Shown: piece after piece, positions 17,910-26,823 of the stretch | How the letters are laid out: each line of letters opens with the position of its first letter | Position numbering within the stretch: position 1 is the first letter of the stretch | Origin: Bacteroides sp. 51 | GTDB lineage: Bacteria > Bacteroidota > Bacteroidia > Bacteroidales > Bacteroidaceae | Length of the DNA stretch: 64,000 bases | Assembly (NCBI RefSeq): GCF_010500965.1 | Contig: NZ_QVMI01000036.1 | Coordinates: 34,367 to 98,366 of the forward strand | Reading direction: 5' to 3' | The notes under the pieces: generated by a model | Seen by the model: only the letters and a program-made list of their open reading frames with translations | Databases searched by the model: none | What the model was told of the DNA's origin: nothing | Made by a program: the position numbers and the translations under genes

Positions 17910-19070
17910 TCAAACCAACTCGTCGGATGTATATGCCTTAGGAATCTCACGACAATTATAGCCCGAAGCCATAATTTCTCCATAAGCACCGGCGGAGCGA
18001 AGTGCAATCAGATCACCACGATACACCTTGTTCAAGTCGATAGCCTTACCAAACACATCGGATGATTCGCAGATAGGACCTACAACATCGTAGGCTTCCA
18101 TCGGCTCTTCGGAAGTGATGTTTTCTATTTTATGGTAAGCCTGATACAACGCCGGACGAATCAAGTCTGTCATACCGGCATCAAGTATTGCGAATTGTTT
18201 ATTAGTTCCTTGTTTTACATATAATACTTTGCTAATCAGACTTCCACACTGACCGGTAATAGCACGCCCAAGTTCAAAGTGCAATGTTTGTTGCGGACGC
18301 AGTTTAAGATGCTGTGCATATGTAGCAAAGTAAGCAGCAAAATCAGGAATCGGCTGACGGTTAGGGTGTGCGTAGTCAATGCCCAAGCCACCACCTACGT
18401 TGATATGTTCCACAATAATCTGACGGGCATATAGCTTTTCCTGTAGTTCGTTGACACGGTTACACAGCGCCACAAAGTCGCCCATATCCAGTATCTGAGA
18501 ACCGATATGGAAATGAATACCTACAAACTTCACGTTTTGCATGGTAAGAGCCACATCAATCACATTGTCCATATCTTCCAGACTGATACCAAATTTGTTT
18601 TCGGCCAGACCGGTAGTGATGTTTTTGTGGGTATGGGCACCTACATTAGGATTGATACGGAAAGCTACATTAGCAATTTTACCTTTTGCTGCTGCCAATT
18701 CGTTGATCACTTCGAGTTCAGGAATGGACTCTACGTTGAAACAGAAAATATTGTGATCCAATCCCAGATTAATTTCCCAATCGGATTTACCTACACCTGC
18801 AAATACGATCTTATTGGAAGGCACGCCTGCTTTAATTGCTGCGCGGATTTCACCACCGCTCACACAGTCGGCTCCGAGTCCGCCTTCGCGAATGATGCTC
18901 AGTACTTTGTGGTTAGCATTGGCTTTTACGGCATAGTGCACAACAAACTTTTCATATTTAGCAACCTCACGGTTTACGGCTGCCAGCGTGTCGCGCAATA
19001 CTTGGGTATCATAATAATAAAAGGGTGTTTCTAATTCACGGAATTTATTGATTGGAAATGTACCTTTCAT
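17910..19070 (-). CDS. lysA: Diaminopimelate decarboxylase
   Basis: 386 residues. PLP-dependent decarboxylation of meso-DAP to lysine. The fold type III motif HYAVKANAN carries the PLP lysine; further motifs are SGGEIRAAIKAG, HFHIGSQI, NVGGGLGIDY, ELGRAITG, CESSDVFGK and SAGAYGEIMASGYN. It lies downstream of lysC on the same strand with the long palindrome 19106-19218 between them, so the two lysine-pathway genes are clustered but transcription may be attenuated between them. Confidence 0.96.
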   Translation of the reverse strand: MKGTFPINKFRELETPFYYYDTQVLRDTLAAVNREVAKYEKFVVHYAVKANANHKVLSIIREGGLGADCVSGGEIRAAIKAGVPSNKIVFAGVGKSDWEINLGLDHNIFCFNVESIPELEVINELAAAKGKIANVAFRINPNVGAHTHKNITTGLAENKFGISLEDMDNVIDVALTMQNVKFVGIHFHIGSQILDMGDFVALCNRVNELQEKLYARQIIVEHINVGGGLGIDYAHPNRQPIPDFAAYFATYAQHLKLRPQQTLHFELGRAITGQCGSLISKVLYVKQGTNKQFAILDAGMTDLIRPALYQAYHKIENITSEEPMEAYDVVGPICESSDVFGKAIDLNKVYRGDLIALRSAGAYGEIMASGYNCREIPKAYTSDELV

Positions 19071-19105
19071 ACCAGGTTCTTCTTTGTTTAGTTAGTAAAA
19101 AAGAA

Positions 19106-19218
19106 CTATCTCAGAACTCCTCCCCCTACCCCCTCCAAAGGGGGATACCTTGCGGAAACGCTATACAGCGCAGCCTATCCCCCTTTGGAGGGGGCCAGGG
19201 GGAGGAGTTTTGAGATAG
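19106..19218. repeat. Long palindrome, dispersed repeat copy 2
   Basis: Arms 19106-19147 and 19176-19218 are near-perfect (about 42 bp with few mismatches) around a loop with CCTTGCGGAAACGC and CAGCGCAGCC. That loop is the reverse complement, with small changes, of the loop in the 877-966 palindrome, whereas the arms differ. It sits between lysC and lysA. Confidence 0.85.
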
Positions 19219-19239
19219 CTCCATTTATTAAAATTTGAG

Positions 19240-20556
19240 TTATTCGTTAAACAGTATGTCGCTTAAAGATTGAAGCGCCGCTTTTTTATCACATTCCCGG
19301 ATAAGGAAGGATATGTTGTAGTTACTACCACCGAACGAGATCATACGTACCGGTATGTCTTTCATTGCATCCAATGCTTTGGCTTCGAAACCAACGTTTT
19401 CCCATTCCAGGTCGCCTACCACACAAACAATACACATGTTCGAATCTATGGTTACGGTACCATACTTCTTCAAATCGTCAAGGATTTCATTCAGATGGCG
19501 GGTGTTATCAATAGAAACAGATACACCAACCTCGGAAGTACAAATCATGTCGATAGATGTCTGGTAGCTTTCGAAGATTTCGAATACCTTGCGAAGGAAT
19601 CCGTGAGCCAGCAACATGCGGCTTGATTTGATTTTAATAGCCGTAATGTTTTCTTTAGCTGCTACAGCTTTGATCTTACCCTTCTCCGTATCGTTGGATA
19701 TCAATGTTCCAGGAGCGGTAGGGTCCATAGTATTCAACAAACGAACCGGAATATTTGCATACTTAGCCGGTTGGATACAAGTGGGGTGAAGGATCTTGGC
19801 ACCGAAGTAAGCCAACTCTGCCGCTTCTTCAAAGTGAAGCTGACGAACAGGAGCCGTCTTGTCGACAATACGCGGATCGTTATTGTGCATACCATCAATG
19901 TCCGTCCAGATTTGGATTTCGGATGCGTTTACAGCAGCACCAATCAAAGAAGCAGTATAATCGCTACCGCCACGTTGCAGATTGTCGATCTCACCGTAAG
20001 CATTGCGGCAGATGAATCCTTGTGTAATATAGATTTCGGCATCCGGATGAAGTTCCAGTTGCACGTGTATTTTCTCCTTTATATATATAGGATCGGGTTC
20101 GGCGTTCTTATCGGTACGCATAAATTCCAATGCAGGAAGCAATACAGATTTTACGCCGCATTCCTGCAGGTAGTAGTTTACCATAGCAGTAGAGATTAAC
20201 TCACCCTGAGCCAATACTACTTTTTCTTCAAATAGAGTAAATAGGTCTTTGGTAAACGTACGGATATAATCGAAATGAGATTTTACGACTTCAAGTCCTT
20301 TCTGTTTATATTCAGCGGTAGCATAAAGCTCATCAACGTGCTGTTTATATTTAGCCTCCAGCTTATTGATGATTTCATTCGCACCATCCGGATTCTTTTT
20401 GTACAGATAATCCGAAATTTCTACCAAGGCGTTGGTTGTGCCGGACATAGCCGAAAGAACAACTATCTTTCTTTCGCCATCGGTAATCAATTTGGCCACT
20501 TCTTTCATTCTTTGCGCAGAACCAACAGAAGTTCCTCCAAACTTTAATACTTTCAT
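19240..20556 (-). CDS. lysC: Aspartate kinase (monofunctional)
   Basis: 438 residues. Phosphorylates aspartate at the head of the lysine/threonine/methionine/DAP pathway. The N-terminal kinase domain shows KFGGTSVGS, VVLSAMSGTTNAL, TQGFICRN, LQRGGSDYTASLIGAAV and WTDIDGMHNNDPRIV. Two ACT domains follow from about residue 300 (AVAAKENITAIKIKSSRML, CTSEVGVSVSID), consistent with lysine feedback control. No homoserine dehydrogenase domain is fused. It starts 31 bp downstream of the ftsE-like gene. Confidence 0.96.
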   Translation of the reverse strand: MKVLKFGGTSVGSAQRMKEVAKLITDGERKIVVLSAMSGTTNALVEISDYLYKKNPDGANEIINKLEAKYKQHVDELYATAEYKQKGLEVVKSHFDYIRTFTKDLFTLFEEKVVLAQGELISTAMVNYYLQECGVKSVLLPALEFMRTDKNAEPDPIYIKEKIHVQLELHPDAEIYITQGFICRNAYGEIDNLQRGGSDYTASLIGAAVNASEIQIWTDIDGMHNNDPRIVDKTAPVRQLHFEEAAELAYFGAKILHPTCIQPAKYANIPVRLLNTMDPTAPGTLISNDTEKGKIKAVAAKENITAIKIKSSRMLLAHGFLRKVFEIFESYQTSIDMICTSEVGVSVSIDNTRHLNEILDDLKKYGTVTIDSNMCIVCVVGDLEWENVGFEAKALDAMKDIPVRMISFGGSNYNISFLIRECDKKAALQSLSDILFNE

Positions 20557-20587
20557 TTTCGATACTGTGTTAATTGTTAGTCTAAAC

Positions 20588-21277
20588 CTACTTTTCTACA
20601 AACTCACGGGTTACATCTGTTATCTGATGGCCGTCGCAACGATACACAATGCCCGGAAATTCTTCCAGAAAGCGTATATTGTGTGTGGTCATAATGATAG
20701 CCGAACCTGACCGACAAATAGAGTGTAACAATTCTACTATGGCTCTACCGGTTTCCACATCGAGGTTTCCGGTAGGCTCATCTGCCAGGATGATTTCGGG
20801 TGAGTTCAGGATAGCACGCGCAATCACAATACGTTGCTGTTCCCCACCCGACAGTTCATTCGGCATTTTATATCCTTTGTTCTCCATGCCAACCTGCAGG
20901 AGCACTTCTTCAATACGATTTTTAATTTGTTGTTTGCTCTTCCAACCGGTAGCCCGGAGAACAAATTCCAGATTGTCATAAACGGTACGGTCCGTCAGGA
21001 GTTGGAAGTCCTGAAAAACAATACCCAGTTTACGCCTGAGTTGCGGGATGTGCTTACGCTTGATCTTTGCCATAGAATGACCTAAGACCTGCGCTTCACC
21101 GCTTTTTATATCTAATTCACCATAGATGGTTTTCAACAGACTTGTTTTACCTGTTCCGACTTTGCCGATCAGGTACACAAATTCACCTTTGTGTAGTTTC
21201 AGGTTTACTTCATTGAGTACACAGAGGTCTTGTTGATGTATATCTACATTTGTATAGTGAATTAATGCTTCTTCCAT
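20588..21277 (-). CDS. ftsE: FtsE-like ABC transporter ATP-binding protein
   Basis: 229 residues, a stand-alone ABC ATPase. Walker A GKVGTGKTS, Q-loop VFQDFQLL, signature LSGGEQQR, Walker B IILADEP, His switch TTHN. The FtsE-like start (VNLKLHKGEFVYLIG) and the size fit the cell-division ATPase that acts with FtsX to activate peptidoglycan hydrolysis. No ftsX lies next to it, so the name rests on sequence alone. Its start overlaps the 3' end of hisIE by 16 bp, so it is read with the his genes. Confidence 0.82.
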   Translation of the reverse strand: MEEALIHYTNVDIHQQDLCVLNEVNLKLHKGEFVYLIGKVGTGKTSLLKTIYGELDIKSGEAQVLGHSMAKIKRKHIPQLRRKLGIVFQDFQLLTDRTVYDNLEFVLRATGWKSKQQIKNRIEEVLLQVGMENKGYKMPNELSGGEQQRIVIARAILNSPEIILADEPTGNLDVETGRAIVELLHSICRSGSAIIMTTHNIRFLEEFPGIVYRCDGHQITDVTREFVEK

Positions 21278-21876
21278 GTATCACTGTGCCTTTCTTTCAG
21301 TTCACGCACAAGGTCTTCAATACGATAACCTTTGGATGTCAATAATACAATCAGGTGATAAATCATATCGGAACCTTCGTAAACCATGCGGTCATCGCTT
21401 CCGTTGGTTGCTTCGATAATCATTTCTACCGCTTCTTCACCCACTTTCTGCGCCATACGGTTTATACCGGATTGGAACAAACTGGTGGTATATGATCCTT
21501 CGGGCATCTCCTGGTGACGTTTATCAATAAAGTCTTGCAGGTGTTTGAGGAACATGATATCGTTTATCTCGTTCTTCTCGCCCCAACAGGTGTCTGTTCC
21601 TGTATGACAAACCGGGCCAACCGGATCCGCCATAATCAGCAACGTATCCTGATCACAGTCTTCTTTTATAGATACAACGTTAAGGAAATTTCCGCTTTCT
21701 TCTCCTTTGGTCCACAAACGGTTTTTCGTACGGCTAAAGAAGGTTACTTTTCCTGTTTCAAGGGTTTTATCATAAGCTTCTTTATTCATATAGCCTAACA
21801 TTAAAACCTTGAACGTGGTATTATCTTGTATGATAGCCGGAACAAGCCCGTTCATTTTATCAAAGTCTATATTCAT
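21262..21876 (-). CDS. hisIE: Bifunctional phosphoribosyl-AMP cyclohydrolase / phosphoribosyl-ATP pyrophosphatase
   Basis: 204 residues. The N-terminal HisI domain (1-105) has TGKVTFFSRTKNRLWTKGE and the zinc cysteines in CHTGTDTCWG. The C-terminal HisE domain (115-204) has TSLFQSG, KVGEEAVEMIIEA and DMIYHLIVLL. It catalyses steps 2 and 3 of histidine synthesis. It is the fourth his gene in the leftward cluster hisH-hisA-hisF-hisIE. Confidence 0.96.
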   Translation of the reverse strand: MNIDFDKMNGLVPAIIQDNTTFKVLMLGYMNKEAYDKTLETGKVTFFSRTKNRLWTKGEESGNFLNVVSIKEDCDQDTLLIMADPVGPVCHTGTDTCWGEKNEINDIMFLKHLQDFIDKRHQEMPEGSYTTSLFQSGINRMAQKVGEEAVEMIIEATNGSDDRMVYEGSDMIYHLIVLLTSKGYRIEDLVRELKERHSDTWKKH

Positions 21877-21903
21877 CTCGTTTTTATCTGTTTTTATTGT
21901 TGG

Positions 21904-22659
21904 TTATAATCTTACAGTTATACCCTGACTGCAAAGATACGATTTTAATTCGGGAATTTTAATCTCTCCAAAGTGAAAAACGCTGGCTGCCAGCGCAGCA
22001 TCCGCTTTTCCCTGGATAAAGACATCACGGAAATCTTCCTTCTTTCCTGCACCGCCCGAGGCTATGATAGGAATTGACAAACCGGTAGCAAGTTCGGCCA
22101 AGGCTTCATTGGCATATCCGGTCTTTACTCCATCGTGATTCATGCTGGTGAAAAGAATTTCTCCGGCGCCACGTTCCTGGGCTTCGCGCGTCCAGCTCAT
22201 TAGCTCCTTATCTGTTTCTATGCGACCACCATTAAGGTAGCATTTCCAGCCATCGGAAGTCTGCTTGGCGTCTACAGCCAGTACACAAACCTGGGAACCG
22301 AAGTGTTTGGCTATTTCGTCAATCAACCCGGGGTTACGGATAGCCGAGGAATTGATAGATACTTTATCGGCACCGGCGTTCAGCAAGCGGTCTACATCGC
22401 TCAATTCGTTGATACCACCACCTACGGTGAAGGGTATGTTGATATTGGCAGCAATGCGGGTTACCAGCTCGGTGAAGGTTTTACGTTCTTCATGGCTGGC
22501 GGTAATATCCAGGAATACCAACTCGTCAGCTCCTTGCTGACTGTAAGCACGTCCTAACTCAACCGGATCACCGGCCTGGCGAAGATTGACGAAGTTTGTT
22601 CCCTTTACGGTCTGTCCGTCTTTGATATCCAAGCAAGGAATGATTCTTTTTGCTAACAC
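21904..22659 (-). CDS. hisF: Imidazole glycerol phosphate synthase, cyclase subunit
   Basis: 251 residues, a (beta/alpha)8 barrel. The catalytic aspartates are in PCLDIKDG and LAVDAKQ. Phosphate-binding motifs are [19 protein letters not shown] and [13 protein letters not shown]. It uses ammonia from HisH to convert PRFAR to imidazole glycerol phosphate and AICAR. It lies between hisA and hisIE. Confidence 0.97.
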   Translation of the reverse strand: MLAKRIIPCLDIKDGQTVKGTNFVNLRQAGDPVELGRAYSQQGADELVFLDITASHEERKTFTELVTRIAANINIPFTVGGGINELSDVDRLLNAGADKVSINSSAIRNPGLIDEIAKHFGSQVCVLAVDAKQTSDGWKCYLNGGRIETDKELMSWTREAQERGAGEILFTSMNHDGVKTGYANEALAELATGLSIPIIASGGAGKKEDFRDVFIQGKADAALAASVFHFGEIKIPELKSYLCSQGITVRL

Positions 22660-22724
22660 AATTTTATTTACGATTTAACGATTTACTATTTACGATTGAA
22701 AACACAAAGCCTGACTACTGACTA

Positions 22725-23447
22725 CTAGCTACTAAAATCATAGAGTTCTTTCATGGTGATACGGCCTTCGTAAAGGGCTTTGCCGAAAATGACTCCGGGT
22801 ACTCCGGCCTCATCAAGGGCAATGATATCTGCCATGCTGCTTACGCCGCCGCTCGCCATTAGGTAGAGGTTGGAATGTTTCTCCAGAATCCCCTTATAGA
22901 GTTCCGTAGAAGGGCCTTGCAGCATGCCATCCCGGCTAATATCCGTGCAGATCACTTTTTCGATGCCTTTATGTATATAGTCGTCCAGGAAGGAGAAAAG
23001 CTCTACGGCTGTTTCATCTTTCCACCCGTTTACTGCAATCATGCGGTCTTTCACATCGGCTCCCAAAATGATTTTCCCGCTTCCATAGCGGTCTAACCAG
23101 CGGGTAAATAGTTCGGGGTTCTTCACGGCGATGCTTCCTCCGGTAACCATTTCGGCTCCATTGTCAAAAGCGAGGATAAGGTCTTCATCGCTTTTGATCC
23201 CGCCACCAAAGTCAATGATCAGGGAAGTGCGGGAAGCAATCTGCTCCAACGTGCGGTAATTGACAATGTGGTGCGAGGCCGCCCCGTCAAGGTCTACCAC
23301 GTGCAAACGGCGAATGCCATTGGCTTCAAACTCCTTGGCAACCTCCACCGGGTTCTCGTTATATACTTTCTTTGTGCCGTAATCGCCCTGCGAAAGGCGT
23401 ACGCACTTACCATCAATGATGTCAATAGCCGGTATCAGTTCTATCAT
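22725..23447 (-). CDS. hisA: ProFAR isomerase (phosphoribosylformimino-AICAR isomerase)
   Basis: 240 residues, a barrel enzyme related to HisF. Catalytic acids lie in IPAIDIIDGKCVRLSQGDYG (first Asp) and CTDISRDGMLQGPS (second Asp). It also has IDFGGGIKSDEDL and MASGGVSSMADI. It overlaps the end of hisH by 4 bp, indicating translational coupling. The following gap to hisF (22660-22724) contains small degenerate repeats of TTTACGAT and CTGACTA type. Confidence 0.97.
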   Translation of the reverse strand: MIELIPAIDIIDGKCVRLSQGDYGTKKVYNENPVEVAKEFEANGIRRLHVVDLDGAASHHIVNYRTLEQIASRTSLIIDFGGGIKSDEDLILAFDNGAEMVTGGSIAVKNPELFTRWLDRYGSGKIILGADVKDRMIAVNGWKDETAVELFSFLDDYIHKGIEKVICTDISRDGMLQGPSTELYKGILEKHSNLYLMASGGVSSMADIIALDEAGVPGVIFGKALYEGRITMKELYDFSS

Positions 23448-24031
23448 AGTTCCAAAAAGTTTCTAAGAATGCGTTCACCTACTGCCCCACTCTTTTCCGG
23501 GTGGAATTGCGTGGCGTAGAAATTATCTTTATGCAATGCAGCACTAAAGGGTAATATATAGTTGGTATCTGCAATGGTATATTCGTTGGACGGAACGTAG
23601 TAGCTATGTACAAAGTAAACAAACTCCTCGCGGGTAAATCCTTTAAACAAGTTTGTTTTTGTATCCAGCAGCGTATTCCAGCCCATATGGGGCACTTTAT
23701 CGGATTGATTTTCAGGGATGAAGCGTTTTACATCGACATCAAAAATGCCCATACAATCGGCATTACCTTCTTCGGAGTGGCGGCACATTAATTGCATGCC
23801 TACACAAATACCGAAAACCGGCTGGCAGAGGTTTTTAATCACTTCATCAAGTCCTGTTTCCCGAAGGTGGTTCATGGTTGTTTCAGCTTCGCCCACTCCG
23901 GGGAAAATTACTTTATCGGCGGCCATGAGTTCTTTTTTATCTGCCGTGATCATTGCCTCTACTCCGAGGCGCTTCAGCGCATAATCCACCGAGCGGATAT
24001 TACCTGCATTATATTTTACTACTGCTATCAT
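23444..24031 (-). CDS. hisH: Imidazole glycerol phosphate synthase, glutaminase subunit
   Basis: 195 residues, a class I glutamine amidotransferase. The nucleophile Cys is in FGICVGMQL and the His-Glu pair in QFHPEKSG. The N-terminus VVKYNAGNIRSVDYAL and FPGVGEAETTM match HisH. It supplies ammonia to HisF. It is the first gene of the his cluster seen here; the heptad-repeat stem 24034-24170 lies directly upstream, in its leader. Confidence 0.97.
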   Translation of the reverse strand: MIAVVKYNAGNIRSVDYALKRLGVEAMITADKKELMAADKVIFPGVGEAETTMNHLRETGLDEVIKNLCQPVFGICVGMQLMCRHSEEGNADCMGIFDVDVKRFIPENQSDKVPHMGWNTLLDTKTNLFKGFTREEFVYFVHSYYVPSNEYTIADTNYILPFSAALHKDNFYATQFHPEKSGAVGERILRNFLEL

Positions 24032-24033
24032 TA

Positions 24034-24170
24034 GAGTTGAAAGTTGAAAGTTGAAAGTTGAAAGTTGAAAGTTGAAAATTATAGCTCCGCTATCGGTCAG
24101 TTAAAATGCAAAAATAATATATATATTTCATTCTGGCATTTTCAACTTTCAATTTTCAACTTTCAACTTA
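24034..24170. repeat. Heptad (GTTGAAA) repeats, second inverted pair
   Basis: Left block 24034-24080 has five tandem copies of AGTTGAA; right block 24138-24170 has the complementary TTCAACT units. They enclose about 57 bases and lie between the purU stop and the hisH start. The same unit and layout occur at 14497-14570. Confidence 0.85.
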
Positions 24171-25022
24171 GCTAAATATTACGGTTTTATTTTTGTAGGC
24201 GAGTACTTTTCGCTCAATATGTTTCTGTACGGCTCTGGAGAGTACAATTTTCTCCAGATCTTTCCCCTTGTTTATCAGGTCGGAGATGGCATCCTTGTGT
24301 GTAATACGAACCACGTCTTGTTCAATGATTGGTCCGGCATCCAGTTCGGTGGTCACATAGTGGCTGGTAGCTCCGATAATCTTCACCCCTCTCTCAAATG
24401 CAGCATGATAAGGTTTTGCTCCCACAAATGCGGGTAGGAAAGAGTGATGTATATTGATAATCTTATCCGGATATGACTTGATCATATCTTCGGAAATGAT
24501 CTGCATATAGCGTGCCAATACAATAAAGCTTATCTTATGTTGCCTCAACAATTCCATTTCCTTGGCTTCCTGTTCTGCCTTATTTTCTTTGGTGATAGGA
24601 AAAACATGGAAAGGGATTCCAAAACGCTCTCCTACATGCTGCAGGTCGGGGTGGTTGCTTATGATAAGTGGAATTTCCACATTCCACTCGCCGGCAGTAT
24701 AGCGAGCCAGTATATCATATATACAATGAGACATTTTTGAAACGAAGATAGCCATACGCGGCTTCACATCGGAGAAGTAAAGACGAAAGCTCATCCCGTA
24801 TTTCTGAGCATAGAGGGTTTCGAAATAGTCTTCAATCTTTTCTTTGGGTACCAAGAAAGTGGCAAGTTCCCACTCGATACGCATGAAGAACATGTTCTCC
24901 GTATGGTCAACGTATTGATCCAGATAGATGATGTTTCCTTTATTAACGGTTATAAAGTCGGTAACCTCTGCCAGAATACCGGGTTTATCGGGACAGTGTA
25001 ATAACAGTTTGGCTGTACTCAT
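24168..25022 (-). CDS. purU: Formyltetrahydrofolate deformylase
   Basis: 284 residues from the ATG at 25022; an ATG two codons earlier (25028) is also possible. Hydrolyses 10-formyl-THF to THF and formate, balancing one-carbon units for purine synthesis. The N-terminal ACT domain (about 5-80) begins LLLHCPDKPGILAEVTDF. The C-terminal formyltransferase domain has the catalytic block IINIHHSFLPAF, with GAKPYHAAFERGVKIIGATSH and ELDAGPIIEQD. It is single on the minus strand, with the heptad-repeat stem just past its stop. Confidence 0.96.
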   Translation of the reverse strand: MSTAKLLLHCPDKPGILAEVTDFITVNKGNIIYLDQYVDHTENMFFMRIEWELATFLVPKEKIEDYFETLYAQKYGMSFRLYFSDVKPRMAIFVSKMSHCIYDILARYTAGEWNVEIPLIISNHPDLQHVGERFGIPFHVFPITKENKAEQEAKEMELLRQHKISFIVLARYMQIISEDMIKSYPDKIINIHHSFLPAFVGAKPYHAAFERGVKIIGATSHYVTTELDAGPIIEQDVVRITHKDAISDLINKGKDLEKIVLSRAVQKHIERKVLAYKNKTVIFS

Positions 25023-25162
25023 ATTCATTTTTGATATTATCTGTCATTAAAATCATTCTTTGAGGGCACAAAAGTAACGAAATTATGCCAATTCAGAAAC
25101 AATACGAACAATAAGTTTAAAGATAAACCTAGAAATCTTTCTAAAAAAAGTGCGCAAGACTA

Positions 25163-25192
25163 TTGCAGGTTTAAAAAAAACATCTACCTTTG
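25163..25192 (+). promoter_or_regulatory. Promoter of tRNA-Asp
   Basis: A perfect Bacteroides -7 box, TACCTTTG (25185-25192), with TTGC near 25163-25166, about 18 bp upstream, standing in for TTTG. It lies about 45 bp before the tRNA. Confidence 0.7.
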
Positions 25193-25234
25193 CATCCGCA
25201 ATCGAGAGAGATTGTTACCCTAAAAAGTAAAATT

Positions 25235-25308
25235 GGTGTGGTAGTTCAGTTGGTTAGAATACCTGCCTGTCACGCAGGGGGTCGCGGGTTCGAGTCCCGT
25301 CCATACCG
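25235..25308 (+). tRNA. tRNA-Asp (GTC)
   Basis: 74 nt. Acceptor stem GGTGTGG with CCATACC (one G-U pair) and discriminator G. D arm GTTCAGTTGGTTAGAAT. Anticodon arm CCTGC-CTGTCAC-GCAGG gives anticodon GTC. T arm CGCGGGTTCGAGTCCCG. CCA is not encoded. The integrative element begins shortly downstream. Confidence 0.97.
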
Positions 25309-25342
25309 CTTAAAAGACTGACAATCAGTCGATTACGAAGAC

Positions 25343-25377
25343 AAAAAGCCTGTAAAATAGCATTTTACAGGCTTTTT
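25343..25377 (+). terminator. Terminator after tRNA-Asp
   Basis: A perfect 16-bp stem (25343-25358 with 25362-25377), loop AGC, ending in a run of seven T. It probably belongs to the host tRNA unit and so gives an upper limit for where host DNA continues. Confidence 0.9.
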
Positions 25378-25433
25378 TTATATCCCTTTAGGACACACTA
25401 AAGTCATTAAAAAGCCAAAGTCGGACAGAGTTC

Positions 25434-25479
25434 CGTTACCAAATCATTACCCATTTTCTAAAAAAACAAAAAGGTAACG
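25434..25479. repeat. Inverted repeat near the element's left end
   Basis: CGTTACC (25434-25440) and GGTAACG (25473-25479) are inverted around an A-rich core, between tRNA-Asp and the integrase. It may be an integrase or excisionase binding site (inference). Confidence 0.35.
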
Positions 25480-25551
25480 AATGTCGCGATAAGGCGTTGA
25501 TTTGTCGCAATTTGGCGTAGCAGAAATTCCTCATATGAGATCACAAGAAAG

Positions 25552-25559
25552 TAATTTTG
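25552..25559 (+). promoter_or_regulatory. Candidate -7 box of integrase gene
   Basis: TAATTTTG is a perfect match to TAnnTTTG, 23 bp before the integrase ATG. No clear TTTG at -33. The surrounding GTAATTTTGT also resembles the CTnDOT att consensus (GTAnnTTTGC), so this could instead be part of the attachment site. Confidence 0.45.
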
Positions 25560-25581
25560 TAATCTTAATAATTGAGTAATT

Positions 25582-26814
25582 ATGCGTAGTACATTTAAAA
25601 TTCTTTTCTACATTAAAAAGAATGCGATTAAGAGCAATGGGAAAGCTCCCATAATGGCAAGAATAACCTTAAACGGAGAAATTGCCCAGTTTAGTGTAAA
25701 ATGCGAGGTTGACCCCGCAGATTGGAACCCCAAAGCAGGAAAAGCGAATGGCAAGTCTGCAAGTGCCATTAAGTTGAATGGGTTATTGGATAATTTCAGA
25801 GCAAGTCTTACCCAACATTACAGAGAAATAACAGATTGGGATAGTTGCGTTACTGCCGAAAAAGTTAGAAATGCTTTTTTAGGCTTACAAACTCGTGAAG
25901 ATTCCCTGTTGGATTTATTCGACCATCACGTTGAAAATCTCAAAGCACAAATAGGAAAGGATGTTAGTCGAGATACATATATGAAGTATTTGCGGACAAG
26001 GAACAGGCTCTATGATTTCATGAAATACAAGTACAATATTTCAGACATACACCTGAAAGAAATAAACCATTCTTTTCTTTGCGATTTTGAGGTATATATG
26101 AAAACGATGCATAGTTGCGGACAAAATACTACCGCTAAATTCATGCAGAGATTGAAGTCCATAATTCTTATAGCTAAAAGCAACGGGTGGATTAAAGTCG
26201 ATCCCTTCCTAAACTATAAGCTGCAATTTGAGAAGTCTGAAAGAGAATATCTGACAGAGCCGGAATTGGAAGCTATTATGAAAAAGAAATTCCCTATCAA
26301 ACGCCTTGAAACCGTAAGGGATGTATTTGTTTTTTCGTGTTTCACGGGTTTGGCATATGTTGATGTTTTTAATTTACGAGAAAGTAATATCCGAACCACC
26401 TTTGACGAAAGTCTTTGGATTATTGGTAAACGTGTAAAAACTGGCGTTAGTTATAGAGTCCCTTTATTAGATATTCCTATGAGAATTATCGAAAAGTATA
26501 AAGGAACTTTGCCAAATGACGAAATATTACCTATCATAAGCAATCAGAAGATGAATTCTTATTTGAAGGAAATTGCAGCCGTGTGTGGTGTTGATAAGAA
26601 TTTGTCATTCCACCTCGCACGCCACACGTTCGCTACAACCGTAACGCTATCAAAAGGCGTGTCAATAGAAAGCGTAAGTAAAATGTTAGGTCATACCAAC
26701 ATTAAAACGACACAAATCTATGCTCGGATTACCGATAATAAGATTAGTGATGATATGACTAATCTTGCAAGCAAACTTAAAAAATTGGAAACAAAATTTG
26801 CGATTAATCAATAA
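25582..26814 (+). CDS. int: Tyrosine integrase of the conjugative element, IntDOT-like
   Basis: 410 residues. Arm-binding domain about 1-95, core-binding SAM-like domain about 105-210, catalytic domain 225-395. Catalytic residues seen: Lys286 (GKRVKTG), His344 and Arg347 (HLARHTFAT), His371 (LGHTNIKTT), Tyr380 (QIYARI). The first arginine is replaced by Ala258 in FTGLAYVDVFNL; IntDOT itself has serine there, and loss of this arginine is a known trait of that group. It integrates and excises the element. The start is supported by a -7 box 23 bp upstream. Confidence 0.95.
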   Translation: MRSTFKILFYIKKNAIKSNGKAPIMARITLNGEIAQFSVKCEVDPADWNPKAGKANGKSASAIKLNGLLDNFRASLTQHYREITDWDSCVTAEKVRNAFLGLQTREDSLLDLFDHHVENLKAQIGKDVSRDTYMKYLRTRNRLYDFMKYKYNISDIHLKEINHSFLCDFEVYMKTMHSCGQNTTAKFMQRLKSIILIAKSNGWIKVDPFLNYKLQFEKSEREYLTEPELEAIMKKKFPIKRLETVRDVFVFSCFTGLAYVDVFNLRESNIRTTFDESLWIIGKRVKTGVSYRVPLLDIPMRIIEKYKGTLPNDEILPIISNQKMNSYLKEIAAVCGVDKNLSFHLARHTFATTVTLSKGVSIESVSKMLGHTNIKTTQIYARITDNKISDDMTNLASKLKKLETKFAINQ

Positions 26815-26823
26815 ATAAATCTC

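Noticed and set aside
24034-24170. Possible CRISPR array in the heptad repeats
   Set aside because: The repeat unit is 7 bp with no spacers; the blocks are inverted relative to each other. Not a CRISPR.
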